From assembly GCA_964058805.1 (NCBI GenBank), contig CAXKVV010000114.1, forward strand, positions 62,001 to 126,000: a DNA stretch of 64,000 nucleotides. The letters are read 5' to 3'. The position numbers and the translations under genes are program-made. The notes under the pieces were generated by a model. That model worked only from the letters and a program-made list of their open reading frames with translations. It made no database searches and had not been told where the DNA came from. The stretch is from Schoenoplectus triqueter (lineage: Eukaryota > Streptophyta > Magnoliopsida > Poales > Cyperaceae). Position 1 is the first letter of the stretch. Every line of letters starts with the position of its first letter. Shown piece by piece: positions 48,850-60,800 of this stretch.

Positions 48850-50389
48850 ATGATGAACATAGGCGCCATTACTGCCGCAAAGAGCGAGAAAGCTAATATT
48901 CTCTCTTCCTTCATGACCTCTCCTTCTCCTTCTTCCTCTATACCTTCTCTCCCTTCCTTCTCCCCTTCTCCAGTAAGTTCTCAATTTTCTTATATGCCTC
49001 CAATTTACACGAAGAGCATCAATGCATTTAGCATGTACTGACACCTTGTTTTGATCTTTACAGATCCCAGAGCAGGAAGAGAAATCAAACTCAAACGCGA
49101 AGAACCACCAAAATAACCACCAGCATAATTGTCCCACTGATAGCGGGTCCCACGAGCCGACCCCGCTCCAACCCTCCTCCAAGAAGAAACGAACTCCGAA
49201 GCAAACTCCACCCATCGCATCAGGTTGCGACGATCCTAACACTGTCGTATCAGTCTCCTGCTCCAAGTGTCGCCCCTCCTCCCGCGATGCCAAGAAACCC
49301 TCGGTGGTCCCTATCTCCCCCACCTCCACGTCAGCCTCCCGTCGCATTACACCTCCCTCGCCTCTCTCCCTCCTCAATTCCCTCTTCAACCGCCGCGCCG
49401 GTTCGATCTCGTCCAACACGACCCCTCAATCCACCGTCGCATCAGCTTGCGACGACTCCGATCCACAGTACTGGCGCGCCACCGCCACCGAGCTATCGAA
49501 GAAGCTCATCGTTGCCACTCGCAAGCGCGACGAGGCGCTTCTAGAAACCTCTAAGTTGAAGTATTCCCTCTCCGAGCTGGAACTGAAGCTCGCACGACTG
49601 GAGTCATCTTACCACGACCTAGCGCAGCTGAACCGGACCGGACCGACCGGTCTAGCCTCAACCAGGAGCGATCCCGACCCGTTTGTTCAATCCGTCTCTG
49701 ATTCGCGCGCGGCTTCACGCCTCCTTGCACGCGCGCTCTCTTCGCATCTACGGAAAAACCCGGTGCATAGTTCGTCTGGTTTGCTTCCGGCTCATATGGA
49801 AGCATTTCTGAACCGGATTTTTTATTCCGGGTTTGAACTAGACGTAGAAGAAGAGACCAAGTTAGCCAGCCCAGCAGAGAGATGTGAGCTGAACAGGACT
49901 GCATACGAGTCGATATGCGGCTTGACATGGGACGAGGTGTTATCTAAAGGGACCAAGCATTTTAGCGAAGGGCTGAGCCGATTTTGCGATTCAAAAATGA
50001 GTGACGTGGTCGGTTCGATTGGCTGGCCGAAATCCTGGCAGGAATCATTGCTACAGGTTTTCTTTTTGGCTGCCAAAGCAGCTTGGTCGGTACGGCTTTT
50101 GGCCCGATCGGTTTACCCACCTGTTCCGATAATTCGGGTTGATAGAGGTGCCAAGTATGACAGCCGGTTCATGGAAGACATGGCCTCTGACCGAGCTAGT
50201 ACCGACCGTCTCGATCCGGTCAGTGTGAAAATGTTGGTTGCACCGGGTTTTCATGTGTATTATGCAGGGGACACTGTGGTGAAGTGTAAGGTGCTGTGTT
50301 TGTATAATAGCCGCAGGGATGGCTACAGAGATGCGAGTGTAGGGGATGGGGTGGGGCAGTGTCAGTTAGAGATAACAGATAAGGTGTGA
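48850..50389 (+). CDS. IRK-interacting protein / GIL1-family (DUF641-related) protein, 2 exons
   Basis: Exons 48850-48972 and 49064-50389 with a 91-base GT-AG intron in phase 0; 482 residues. The N-terminal 170 residues are Ser/Pro-rich and disordered-looking. Residues about 177-231 form a coiled coil (YWRATATELSKKLIVATRKR onward). The C-terminal globular part (about 255-456) has blocks known from plant GIL1 and IRKI proteins: LLPAHMEAFLNRIFYSGFE, LTWDEVLSKGTKHFSEGLSR, FCDSKMS, WQESLLQVFFLAAKAAW, RFMEDM, MLVAPGFHV and VVKCKVLCLYN. GIL1 acts in light-dependent gravitropism; IRKI binds a leucine-rich-repeat receptor kinase. Both are cytosolic scaffold-like proteins, so a signalling role is inferred. 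The GC content of the second exon is much higher than its surroundings. The start MMN is the first ATG after the GA-rich leader. Confidence 0.9.
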
Positions 50390-51662
50390 GTGTGAGTCAC
50401 TATTGCTTTTTGTATGTGGGGGAAGAGAGGGACATGGGGGTGTTTGAATTGGTGATACAACAAAGTGTTGCTTTCGTGTCGATGTTATATTTGGACTTAC
50501 AAAAAAGGTAACTTTTTTAGTACATTAGTTTGCAGAGATATGGATGGAATTCTTTTGGATTCTGTTAGGCTTTTGTACTTTGAATCTTGCTAATTCAAAC
50601 CAAGTGCTTCATCAAAAAGGATTCAATCTTTGAGCTTTTGAACATCTTTTTTTTATTACACCTTTGAACATTTACTTCCAAGGAGATATGATGAGCTTGT
50701 CCACTACGCATACTGTTGCTTTAAAGTTTAAACTTTTATCTCAAACGCTTTTCTCCTCTCTCCTTTGAGAAATTTAACGTTTTGTGATGAATACTGGTAT
50801 GAGATAATGTAAGTGGCTGAAAATAAGAAAGGCACAAGCTTGAGTTTACTCGGCCTATTTTCCTACTGAGGTTTCATCAAACATCATAAGTGCTAAAAAT
50901 TGTTTGTAGTAGAACAATAGAAGAGAAGTAACGACACTACAAGACGAATGAACTGATGGCAAGTAACCAAAGACGAAAATCAATACTGCCCAAGAGCTGT
51001 AATACTTGGAAAAAGTGTGCATTCAAATCCCTTCATAATTGATACTTCATTTTTGTTGTGTGAATGCTGAAATCCCCGCTTATATGTATACTAATTACTA
51101 TGATTTTTCCCCTTCCCCGCTAAAGAAAGTAGGAGGCTGCAATATTATATCTTGTTCATTCATCATGTTCATTATACACTTAAAATGAATGATCATATAC
51201 AGCTTCTGTTTCAGAGGAAAATAAGGTGAAAAAAAATTATAGTTTCTAATAGGTGGGCAGGCTAAAACCCTGGTAAATACTGAAATGAGAAATCCCACAT
51301 TTGATACTTGCTACTTGACATATCTGTACTTTCTTCATAAAAGGAAAACGCTACTTGCCTCCTTGCTTAATTTCAGCTAAGAAACGCTTGTTGCTAGATA
51401 ATAAATTTTGATGCATGCAGTCTTACATCAATGGTGATGTTGCAGCACATAAGATTTCAATTTACTGCTCTGTGAACTGTGATGCATGGTTTCTTTGTAA
51501 AAGGAGGAGGAGGCTTTGTATATGATTCCAATTCTACTCATCAGTTTATTAACGTTTTCTTTTCCACTCCTTGAACCTCAGAAGATGAATATTACACGTC
51601 GCTATGTTTGAAGCTGTTAAAGGAGCCAAATGCATAAACTGACATAATGACAAAATTACAAA
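50390..51662. other. 3' flank of IRKI-like gene and intergenic DNA
   Basis: Probable 3' untranslated region in the first few hundred bases. Beyond it no frame or RNA gene is recognised. Confidence 0.5.
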
Positions 51663-51675
51663 TTTTGTGGTGGAG

Positions 51676-52110
51676 ATTAGGGACGGATGCAGGATTTTGA
51701 TCATAGAGGGTCAATTATCGGATTATAATAATTTATCAGATTTAAATTCATTAACTAATCAGATACTAAATAAAAAAATAATAATTCAATGTATATTCTT
51801 ACCTAATAAAAATTATCAAAATAATATCTTTTTATATATTAAAAATAATAAAAATAAAACTCAAAATAATATATAATTATATCAATTACGAAAATTTTCC
51901 TCTACAGGACATAAAATTTTAAAACATTTGCATAATTACTTCATTATTCATAATATTAAATATTTTTTCTCAATAAAAAAATCAGACAATTTAGAAAGAA
52001 TTAAAAATTAAATTCAGAGAGAATTAGATTAATAAAATATTAACTTAAAAACATTACTTTTGAAAATTCAAACCCCCTCATGTCTGTTATTGCATCCGCC
52101 CTTGGTGGGG
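51676..52110. mobile_element. possible MITE with GGATGCAGG ends
   Basis: Left end TTAGGGACGGATGCAGG and right end TGCATCCGCCCTTGG are inverse complements over about 12-15 bases, 435 bases apart. The interior is AT-rich. The GGCGGATGCAG-type terminus is common among plant non-autonomous elements. No target duplication identified. Confidence 0.4.
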
Positions 52111-53895
52111 ATAATCATCCGATTTTGCAATTCCACACTACAGTCGTATTAGTGTCCAGCAAAGATCACAACAGAAATTTCTAAAACCATTAAAACGTTG
52201 GGTGGATTCTGTCCTATAAAACTAAAGAAAAAAGAATTTTGTATGCCACCCTTCAAAATTATATATATATATAAAGGATCTCGCACAAAATAGGGTTTCA
52301 TAATCTCGTTCACTCCATTTTCAATAATCCCAAGTGCCTCTCTCTCGGAGGATAGTATTAAAGCTGTGCTCCAAGTTTGAGGGAAAAGGAAAAGAATGGG
52401 ATGAAAAAGGAAGAAAACAAAGGAGGTTTAAGTTTATAACCTCATCTTCTCACCTCTTGTATTTTTTTTTTCAATTGAACTCGAGAGAAGTTAAAAATTC
52501 TCTTTCTACCCATTCTAAGAGGAATTGTGATTTTTGGTGCTTAAGCAGTATTTAAATAGAAATATATACTCAAAAGCACCCTTTCACGCAAGAATGTATC
52601 GGGCCACATATGCTTTATCTTCATCAAAATTTAGGTCATGATTCCAGCTGTTATTTCTTAACCTTGAAAACAACTATCACATAAAAAAAAAGTGATCATA
52701 AATTTGTTGATTGTCAGTATGTCACGTACTAAAAACTAATGATAGTAAATTAGTAAACTGGGAATTGGGGTTATGTAAAAAAAATGAAAATGAATAAATA
52801 TATACAGCTCAGATGTTCTTTTCCATACAATAAAATATGTATATTGTTTTGTATTCAATGTCGCATAGATCTTTCATGTAATAGTGCATTTTTTACAATT
52901 TGATTGGTCTTTTTTGTTTACCGATCAAATTCGATTGGAAAGATATAGAAAGTTTTCTCTGACTGATAACGTCATGAACGATCAATGGTAATACCCAATA
53001 AATTTTGTTTTATTGTAATAGCATTTACTAAATTTTTTTGTTTTTTAACAACCTGATTTAAGACAGTTAATTAATCAGATCCATACTATTTCAAAAGTCA
53101 AATTTACGGGAACACGATTGGAATTTTTCTGACATGCATTTCTAGAAAAAGAAGTTGGATGACCTGAAACCAACGAGACTCGACCATACTAACTAATTAA
53201 ATTCATATTATTTAAAAAGTCAATTTAACTATAACATAATTAGTCTAGACTTGACAAACATTCCTAAAAAATGTTATTAAGTGAAACGACCTAAGATATG
53301 ACCTGACCCGAAATAAGAACTTAGGAAAAAGAAACGATACGAAAACCTTAAAGCTATCTAAGATCAAACACCTTAAATCTCAACCCAACCCAAATCTAAA
53401 TGACCCAAAATCTGAGATAAATTGAGCTCAGATGAATCCGAAATCTGACTCAACTTGAACAAACTTGAGACCCAAAAAAACCGACACCGATAGATCCGAA
53501 ATTCCGACCCAACCTATGACCTGATAATTATTTTTGGTCAAACTACTCTATTATATGGCTAGAGTTCTAACGGTCATCAATTTCAATTCTAATCGTCACA
53601 TGCAGAGGCTATTAAAGTAGTACAGAAGGGTAGTCAGATGATGTTAAAGAGAGGAGAGATTGGTTAGAGAGAGGCAGGGAGGGGGTTTCTTTTGTTGAAA
53701 GACCGGCGACTGAACCGGTTCAAAACCGGCTGAACTGAAGAGGAGAAAATTCATATCAGCTGTGTGGACATAGCCCATCAAATTCTTAGCTTGTTTTTAA
53801 TATAGCATTTAGAATTTGGACAGAGATAATGTAACATTTCATTTTTTTCTTTATCAAAATACCTCGGCCATTTGAAATTCTGTACATTATACCTG
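52111..53895. other. intergenic DNA
   Basis: No gene recognised. At 53280-53540 is a CCGA/CCCAA-rich stretch resembling the decayed repeats at 7.3 and 12.9 kb. Confidence 0.5.
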
Positions 53896-54490
53896 CAGAT
53901 AGGGCGGTAAACGAATCGAATTCGATCGAACTCATCGATGTTTGAATTTGATGTAAAACTATTTCAAACTAAATCAAATTCAAACTAAATTGAAATTAAA
54001 TCAAACTCAAATTTCAAACTCCAACTAAATCAAACTCTAACTAAAATTGAACTCTAACTAAAATCGAACTCTAAACGAACTCAATTATTATAATTTTTAT
54101 ATTATAATAAATAACTAGAACTAAAATAATTATTATTTTATCAAATTTATATTAAAAATAAAAAAATAACTAATATTTATTAATTTAATAATAAATTAAT
54201 AATATCTTATTAATTTTATAATAAAATAATTATGTTATTGCATATATTATTCTTTCTTTTTTAGATCAATCAAATAGGTCATATAAATGAACTAATAAGA
54301 GAAGCTAAATATATTGACTAAATAGTTAAAAATATATGCAAATAACTAAATCTTGAACTATTACGAATTGAACTAGAACTAATTCATTAAAAAATTATCG
54401 AACCAAACTCGAATCAAACGAACCGAACTTGAATTAAAATCAAATCGAACATCGAACAAATTACGAATTATGAACTTTTTCGGAAACTAC
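53896..54490. mobile_element. AAACTC/CGAAC-motif repeat element
   Basis: Begins near AGGGCGGTAAACGAATCGAA and is built of CAAACTC, CTAACTAAAA and CGAACTC units. It ends near CGAACAAATTACGAATTATG. The GGCGGTAAACGA-type start is typical of a plant hAT-like MITE group. Ends approximate. Confidence 0.4.
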
Positions 54491-54834
54491 TTATCAGCAT
54501 AAATCAGCACAAAAGAGCTATTGTAACACATGTAGTAACCATTACCCATTACCGGAAACTACTTGGTTGACAGCCTGACACGACAACAACATATGCAATT
54601 TAATAGAGTGCTTTTAGATGTATCACCGTCACGGAACTAGACTATTTCCGAATAACCAGTTAATAAGCATCATTTATAATTATTAAACCAGTGACGGAGC
54701 AACTTATTCTGACATTTGACCAAAGATTACAATATAGCAAATACACTGCTATGAACATGATTACATGTTAACACATGGACCGGATTATACTTTCAAATAA
54801 CAATCCAATGTTTCAGTTACAAAATGTTTTTATC

Positions 54835-57800
54835 TCAGTAGTATGATATTCTTGGAGCATACTCTGCTGGGTAGGACCCACCATTTGGATATGGATAGCT
54901 AGGTTGCTGCAATTGCAAACCAAGTTACACGAGCCAAATCAATAATTATATCAAAGCTGTGAGAAGTAATCGAATAAATCAATCAACACAAGGGCCTAGC
55001 TATTTGAACCTACTAACTTCAACAACAGATTAAAATTAAAAAATTGAAACAAAAAACAGTTCAAACCTGATATCTGGGATAAGCGGCATATCCAGGATGG
55101 CTTGTTGGAGGAATTGGCGGTTCTGTAATACCCGATTTAAGTGAAGAATGTAAATATTTACAAAATTGGGTTGGGACTTATTAATAATAGCCAAACTTGA
55201 CAACCTTGACAAGGCTTTCTCAAATCAAGTTAACAAACATGTAAAATGTAACAAAAATTTAGCCATATTATATATTGATTGTGCTTCAATATGCATGCGA
55301 TATGGATTCATTTAGTGTTTACATCAAGTGTCATAAAATATGGATCATTGCAAATTTTGAGTCATTATTTTTAATGTGATGTGGATAAAAAGAATCACAT
55401 TCCAATTGTCAGATTTCAAAATATTAATTATTTTTGAACAATTGTAATGGTTGTCAAGTTAATCCATTCAGTGGATCTCAACCCCGAGGAATTTTGCATC
55501 CTATTGGCAAAAATAAATTCAAAGACACCAAAAACATTTATCAATAGAAAAACTTGACAAGTACATACCTCTGGTGTAAACAACAGCTCTGTCATATGCA
55601 CCATCATATGGAGCAGGAGCACTGATTGGTCCACAAAATTTTACAAATCAGAGCACATTCTTTTTTTAGAAACTCAGTCAAATGTAAATTATGTCTTTGA
55701 GAATCTGACAGAAGAAAGAAAGCTACATCGAGTCTATACCTTGGTTCATAAACATGCCTAGTGCAAGGACCATGGTGGGTAGGTAGTACATACCCTGCAT
55801 GAGGTGCCTATATATACAAGCAATCATTATGAAAGGATTTATATATAACAGCTTCCAAGTAGTATTGGTAAATGTACAAACAAATGAAGTGGAACAAAGA
55901 ATTACTAGATCAGAGCGGTGTGAGTGGTAAGACTGAGATGCATGAGCATGTGGCTCATGTGTCCGACTAATATAAAAGGGCTCATGTGCCCTGCTAGTAT
56001 AAAGGAGATGTTGTCTGCTCGGTTCATGTATCCTACTAGTATATGGAGGCGGTGCATGTATACTATTAGTATACGGAGGTGGTGCATATGCATACACCGC
56101 CGAGAGGCCTCTACCATTTGGAGATCCATAACTGTGATAATCACCTGAATAATTTCGCCAAACAAGAATCACAATCTACCCTTAAAATATTTTTGAACTA
56201 AAATATACACATATGGAAGTGCAAGTTACCATGATGGTCATTGCGAGATCTTTTGGGAGCTCTCTCCTTATTCAGAGAAGGCCCACCCCTCTGACGCTGT
56301 TTATTACCCTTAAATGGTTTTGGCTTTTTTGTCCCCGATTGATGAGGATGGGGTCCACCTCGTATCCCCATTTCATTCTTAACTTTTTTTCCCCTTGGAT
56401 GGTCCTCTTGAAGACTCTGGTGCCTCTTTAAACGGTCTTTTTTTTTACCCTTGAGGGTGCACCGGAACCAGTGCATCCTTTTTGGGTCTTTTCTCTGCTG
56501 CATGTTGGTGTGGTGCTTCCCTAGGCATCTCGACATTTGAGACCTTGTGAACCATTTTCTTCTTTTTAATTGTTTTTTGAGGTAATAGAGCATTCGGTTT
56601 TTGGGTAATGACACCTTTTGATTTGGGTTTCTTGTGCTTCTTTTTAGTCTGCCCAAGTATCTCAATTATTTTAACCTGCACCTTTTCAACATTTTCATCC
56701 TTACTACTTATTTTAGCCTCCTTTTCAACCTTAAAATTGCCACGCATCACATATTTTGTTCCGGTTTTCTTTGCATAAGGCCTTGCAATAGAAGCACTCA
56801 CCTGAAAATCCAGTCCTATTCAGAAATGATCAATAACAAAGTCCTAAGAGTTTGCCAAATGTCCTTTTACCAAATAACCCCAGTTTTTCCAGTGTTTTCA
56901 AATGGCGCCACTATTCCTTCTTATGAAGAATAATAAGACTAGTTGCCTACATTTAACTAGCCTTTATAATAATTAGCATCATACTTTACAATCCTTGGAG
57001 TAATTTACATTGATGGCATCTATCTACTATAACAAACAGAATTACTGGTTACTTGTTATGGTTCATTTTGTATTTTATTTAATGTCCCTGTGAGTGAGTT
57101 ATGGTCTTTTTAGTAGCAGCAGTGCTCATCATAGTCTTTCCAAGGATGCAGATTCTCTTTGCGAATACTGAAAATGTAAGGTGTTTTTTGCCAGTCAAAA
57201 TAAACACTTAAAATTGAGTATTTATGAATTTCTCATCACTGACATACTACAAGGGCATATTTTGGCAAAAAAAAATACACACCTTTGTATCACCATGATC
57301 AACTAATGCCTTGTTCAACCCCTCAACACAATTCAAGGCACTCTCGCGGGATATAAATTCAACAAATGCAAAATCCTTCTTTTTTCCAGTCTTCGATTTT
57401 CGATATAGCTTAATTTTCTTTATAGCCCCATATTCCTTGCAAATCTCCTCTATTTTCTTACCATCCCAATATGTAGGTATTGGCTCAAGATATACTGATT
57501 TCACCTGCCATAAGTGAGAAATAAATAACAATCTATTTGCACAAATTCACATGATACATCAAGTAATAAAAAAGAAAGAAACATCACCCCCCCCCCCAAA
57601 AAAAAAAAAAGCACGCAAGCACAATAAAGAAAAAAAAATTCAGTCATTGCACTTTATCCCTCCATACTTAGTCAGCTCATTCACATGCCATAAAGTAACT
57701 AGAGATGCAAATTTGAAATTATATACTAATAACACTTATACTGGGTTTGATTTCCGAGTAAAGATACCGTGAGCTTAACTCAAAAAGTACATCAAATCAT

Positions 57801-60800
57801 CTCCAAATTTTAATTTATCATGCTCATTAAATTCTTTATATGAAAATCTTGTGGGATGCAAAAATTTGGAGTGTTTTGAGTTTTTTAAGTCACCGTTTTT
57901 AATTTTTAAAAATGATGTTCAAACATTGAATATTTTATTATTATTTTTAGAGCTGATTTTCAAAAAATCAGGACTTAAAAAGCTCAAAACACTCCAAATT
58001 TTTGCAACCCGCAAGATTTTCATATAAAGAATTTAATGAGCAAGATAAATTAAAATTTAGAGATGATTTGAAGTACTTTTTTACTTAAGCTCACCGGAAG
58101 GCCTCCGTGAGCTTAAGCTCACGGTATCTTTACTCTTGATTTATAGTATAAATGCAAATTTGGGATTAAAGGCTTTGTTGTTGTATACTAATTACACTTA
58201 TAATCCCTTAAGCTATTATATGACATGAGATTTGATCAAATAGTTTACACAAATTGACCTTGCATATGAAATAATGGCTGAATAAAAGCTTCAGGAAGCA
58301 AGTGCAGTATGAACTATATGCATGCCATAAAAACCATATATTGCTACAGAAGTTGATATCCCAGAACAAGTGAATTAACAAATATTAAACATAATAAATT
58401 AGAGATGATGAATATAATTTCCACCAGACATCTATACCAACTCCAGGCCCTATAAAGTTATTTATCTAATTAAGAAATTTACCAATATTTGAACTACAAT
58501 TATAGATAAAATTAAATAAAGAAAGGAAATATACAAAATGGTGCCATCTGTTCAAAGTCAATTAATGAAAATTTCAGGGTTGTCATGCATACATACAATA
58601 AAGAATTTCAAACGTGGTTTCTAAACATAGAGAACATTCAGGTGGCTTTTGAGATTTAACCTAAAAAATATAATAAAAATGAGAATTGATTTACCTTGGC
58701 TAGTAGCTCCCCATCATACTTTACTGGGAATTGTGCAAATGAAACCTTGGCACTAAAATCGCAGCCAAGAATGGCATCTGGCTTGCACAAACGATTCAAA
58801 GCAGATTTTGCATCAATATGCGTGTAGAACTCTACAAAAGCAAAACCCTTAATCTTGCCCTCAACTTTCGGATCTTCAGGTAAGGCTATTTGTTCTATGC
58901 TTTCTACCCCAAGGCCTTTTAGTGCATTTAGCACCTGGAGGACAAGATAAAAGAGATAAGATAAGGCAAACGTTTACCTCCTAATTCTTGGTACTTGCTA
59001 ATTCATTAAAAAAAGTGAAATTTGCACATTAACCCCTTTGAAGGAATCAATTTTAAGGGTTATTCACTTATTTGAGATCAGTTAATTATTGAACACACAA
59101 ATGATGCTTGCGATTTTTAGAGGATGTGATGTAAAATTAATTTTATACAAAAAGTTTGTTTCATATGAACCTGATCCTTTGACCAAGACTTGCATATATT
59201 GCCGACAAAGAGCGTGCAGTTCTCCGGGTTGCTGGCTGAGATATGCACTGTCCTTCCCTTAATCTGATAAAATGACACACTACAAGTAAGTGCCAGACTT
59301 AAACTAAATAGATATGGAAACTCTACTGCTATGCAATGTTCCTTTAAACATATAATCCTATCTGACTGAATGAGCTCTAAATTTTAGTTAATTGTCATGT
59401 TCTCTAAACAAACAAAGGAGCAGAATAACTTAACAGGTCCGGTCATACTTGTCCAAAATCCAGATATCACTGGTGCATTTTCATAATTGAACAGACCTAA
59501 CTGAACTGTACGAGCACCTCCTAAAACCAGTAATGGGTTTATGGTTTAGTTAGAAATCTAACCTCTGTACCATCCTTAAACTGAGACAGAGCCTTCTCTA
59601 CCGCCTCAGCAGTAGAAAACTGCAAAAAAGCAAAGCCTTTGCTTTTCTGGGTTAATGAATGCCTGATAACCCTAACAGATTGGATCTCCCCAAACCTGGC
59701 AAAGACCTCAGCAATGTCTTCTTCAACCACGGTTTTCTCCAACTGACTTATAAAAACTTGAGTCTCTTTGACTTTTCCGTTGGGCAATAGAGCTTTCATG
59801 TACATAGTGGGTTCGGGCACATCACCCAACTCCTGAGCTTCTTTTTCTCCTCCTCCTCCGTCTACTGATGCACGTTGCACATCTGGAGAAGATAAATAAA
59901 GGTTTAAAAACCTTTTGGGCGTGGTTTAAAACACAGGTCGGGTTGGATTTCACCCAGCAAAAAGATATTAGAAATGGGTGAAAAACAGCTCCTTTTACAA
60001 CCCAACCTATAAAACAAACCTTAACAGATACAGTGCAAGTCCCAGTGCATACAAACACAGAGATGACACCGGTTTCTGAGGAGGAGACAGAATGCCCCTA
60101 TGAGTAATACAATGTCTTTGGATTCAGAAATTTATGAGCAAAAGCAGAGCTTTTCTGAATCCAGTTCTGTAACGGCCCAACCCAAATTAGGCCAGGGGGG
60201 AAAAGCAGATTGTTATATCCACAACTCGCATAACAAGACTGCCTTTTAAAACTTATAATCTTGAACACAACTTGTCAAACAAGCATAATGTGCTCAAAAC
60301 TAAGTCCAATTGAACTCTAGCAGATCACCAAACAGCCTTTTCTGTACTAGCAAAATGCATACCTTGGCCTATTCTAATACAATGTTTTAGTTGACTGCGC
60401 GAGGATGCACACAAGTTTGGTAGAGAACCAAGTGTGGCTTTACGTTGAACTAATCCCCTAGGATGTATACTGTTATACTTATATCTTGTGATCTGATGCA
60501 AACTATGTGAAACAGCTGACAAGAGAACATAGGCCAACACAATTAAGCATTTATGTCAGCACAAAAATAGGAAAACGTACTTTCTAATTATAGCTTCTAA
60601 CACTCGCAACAAGTTGGAAATGGGAATTGAAAATTATGTAAAATCAAAAGAAGATCAACTTTAGTTTAATATATAATATCACCATCAAATGGAAGGAGAA
60701 ATTAAAGTGCATATACCATAATCCATGTAACACTAACATTTGGGTAAAAGGTATATGGTCATTGAACTCTAAACCTCCTTGCAATATCCAATGGTTTTAG

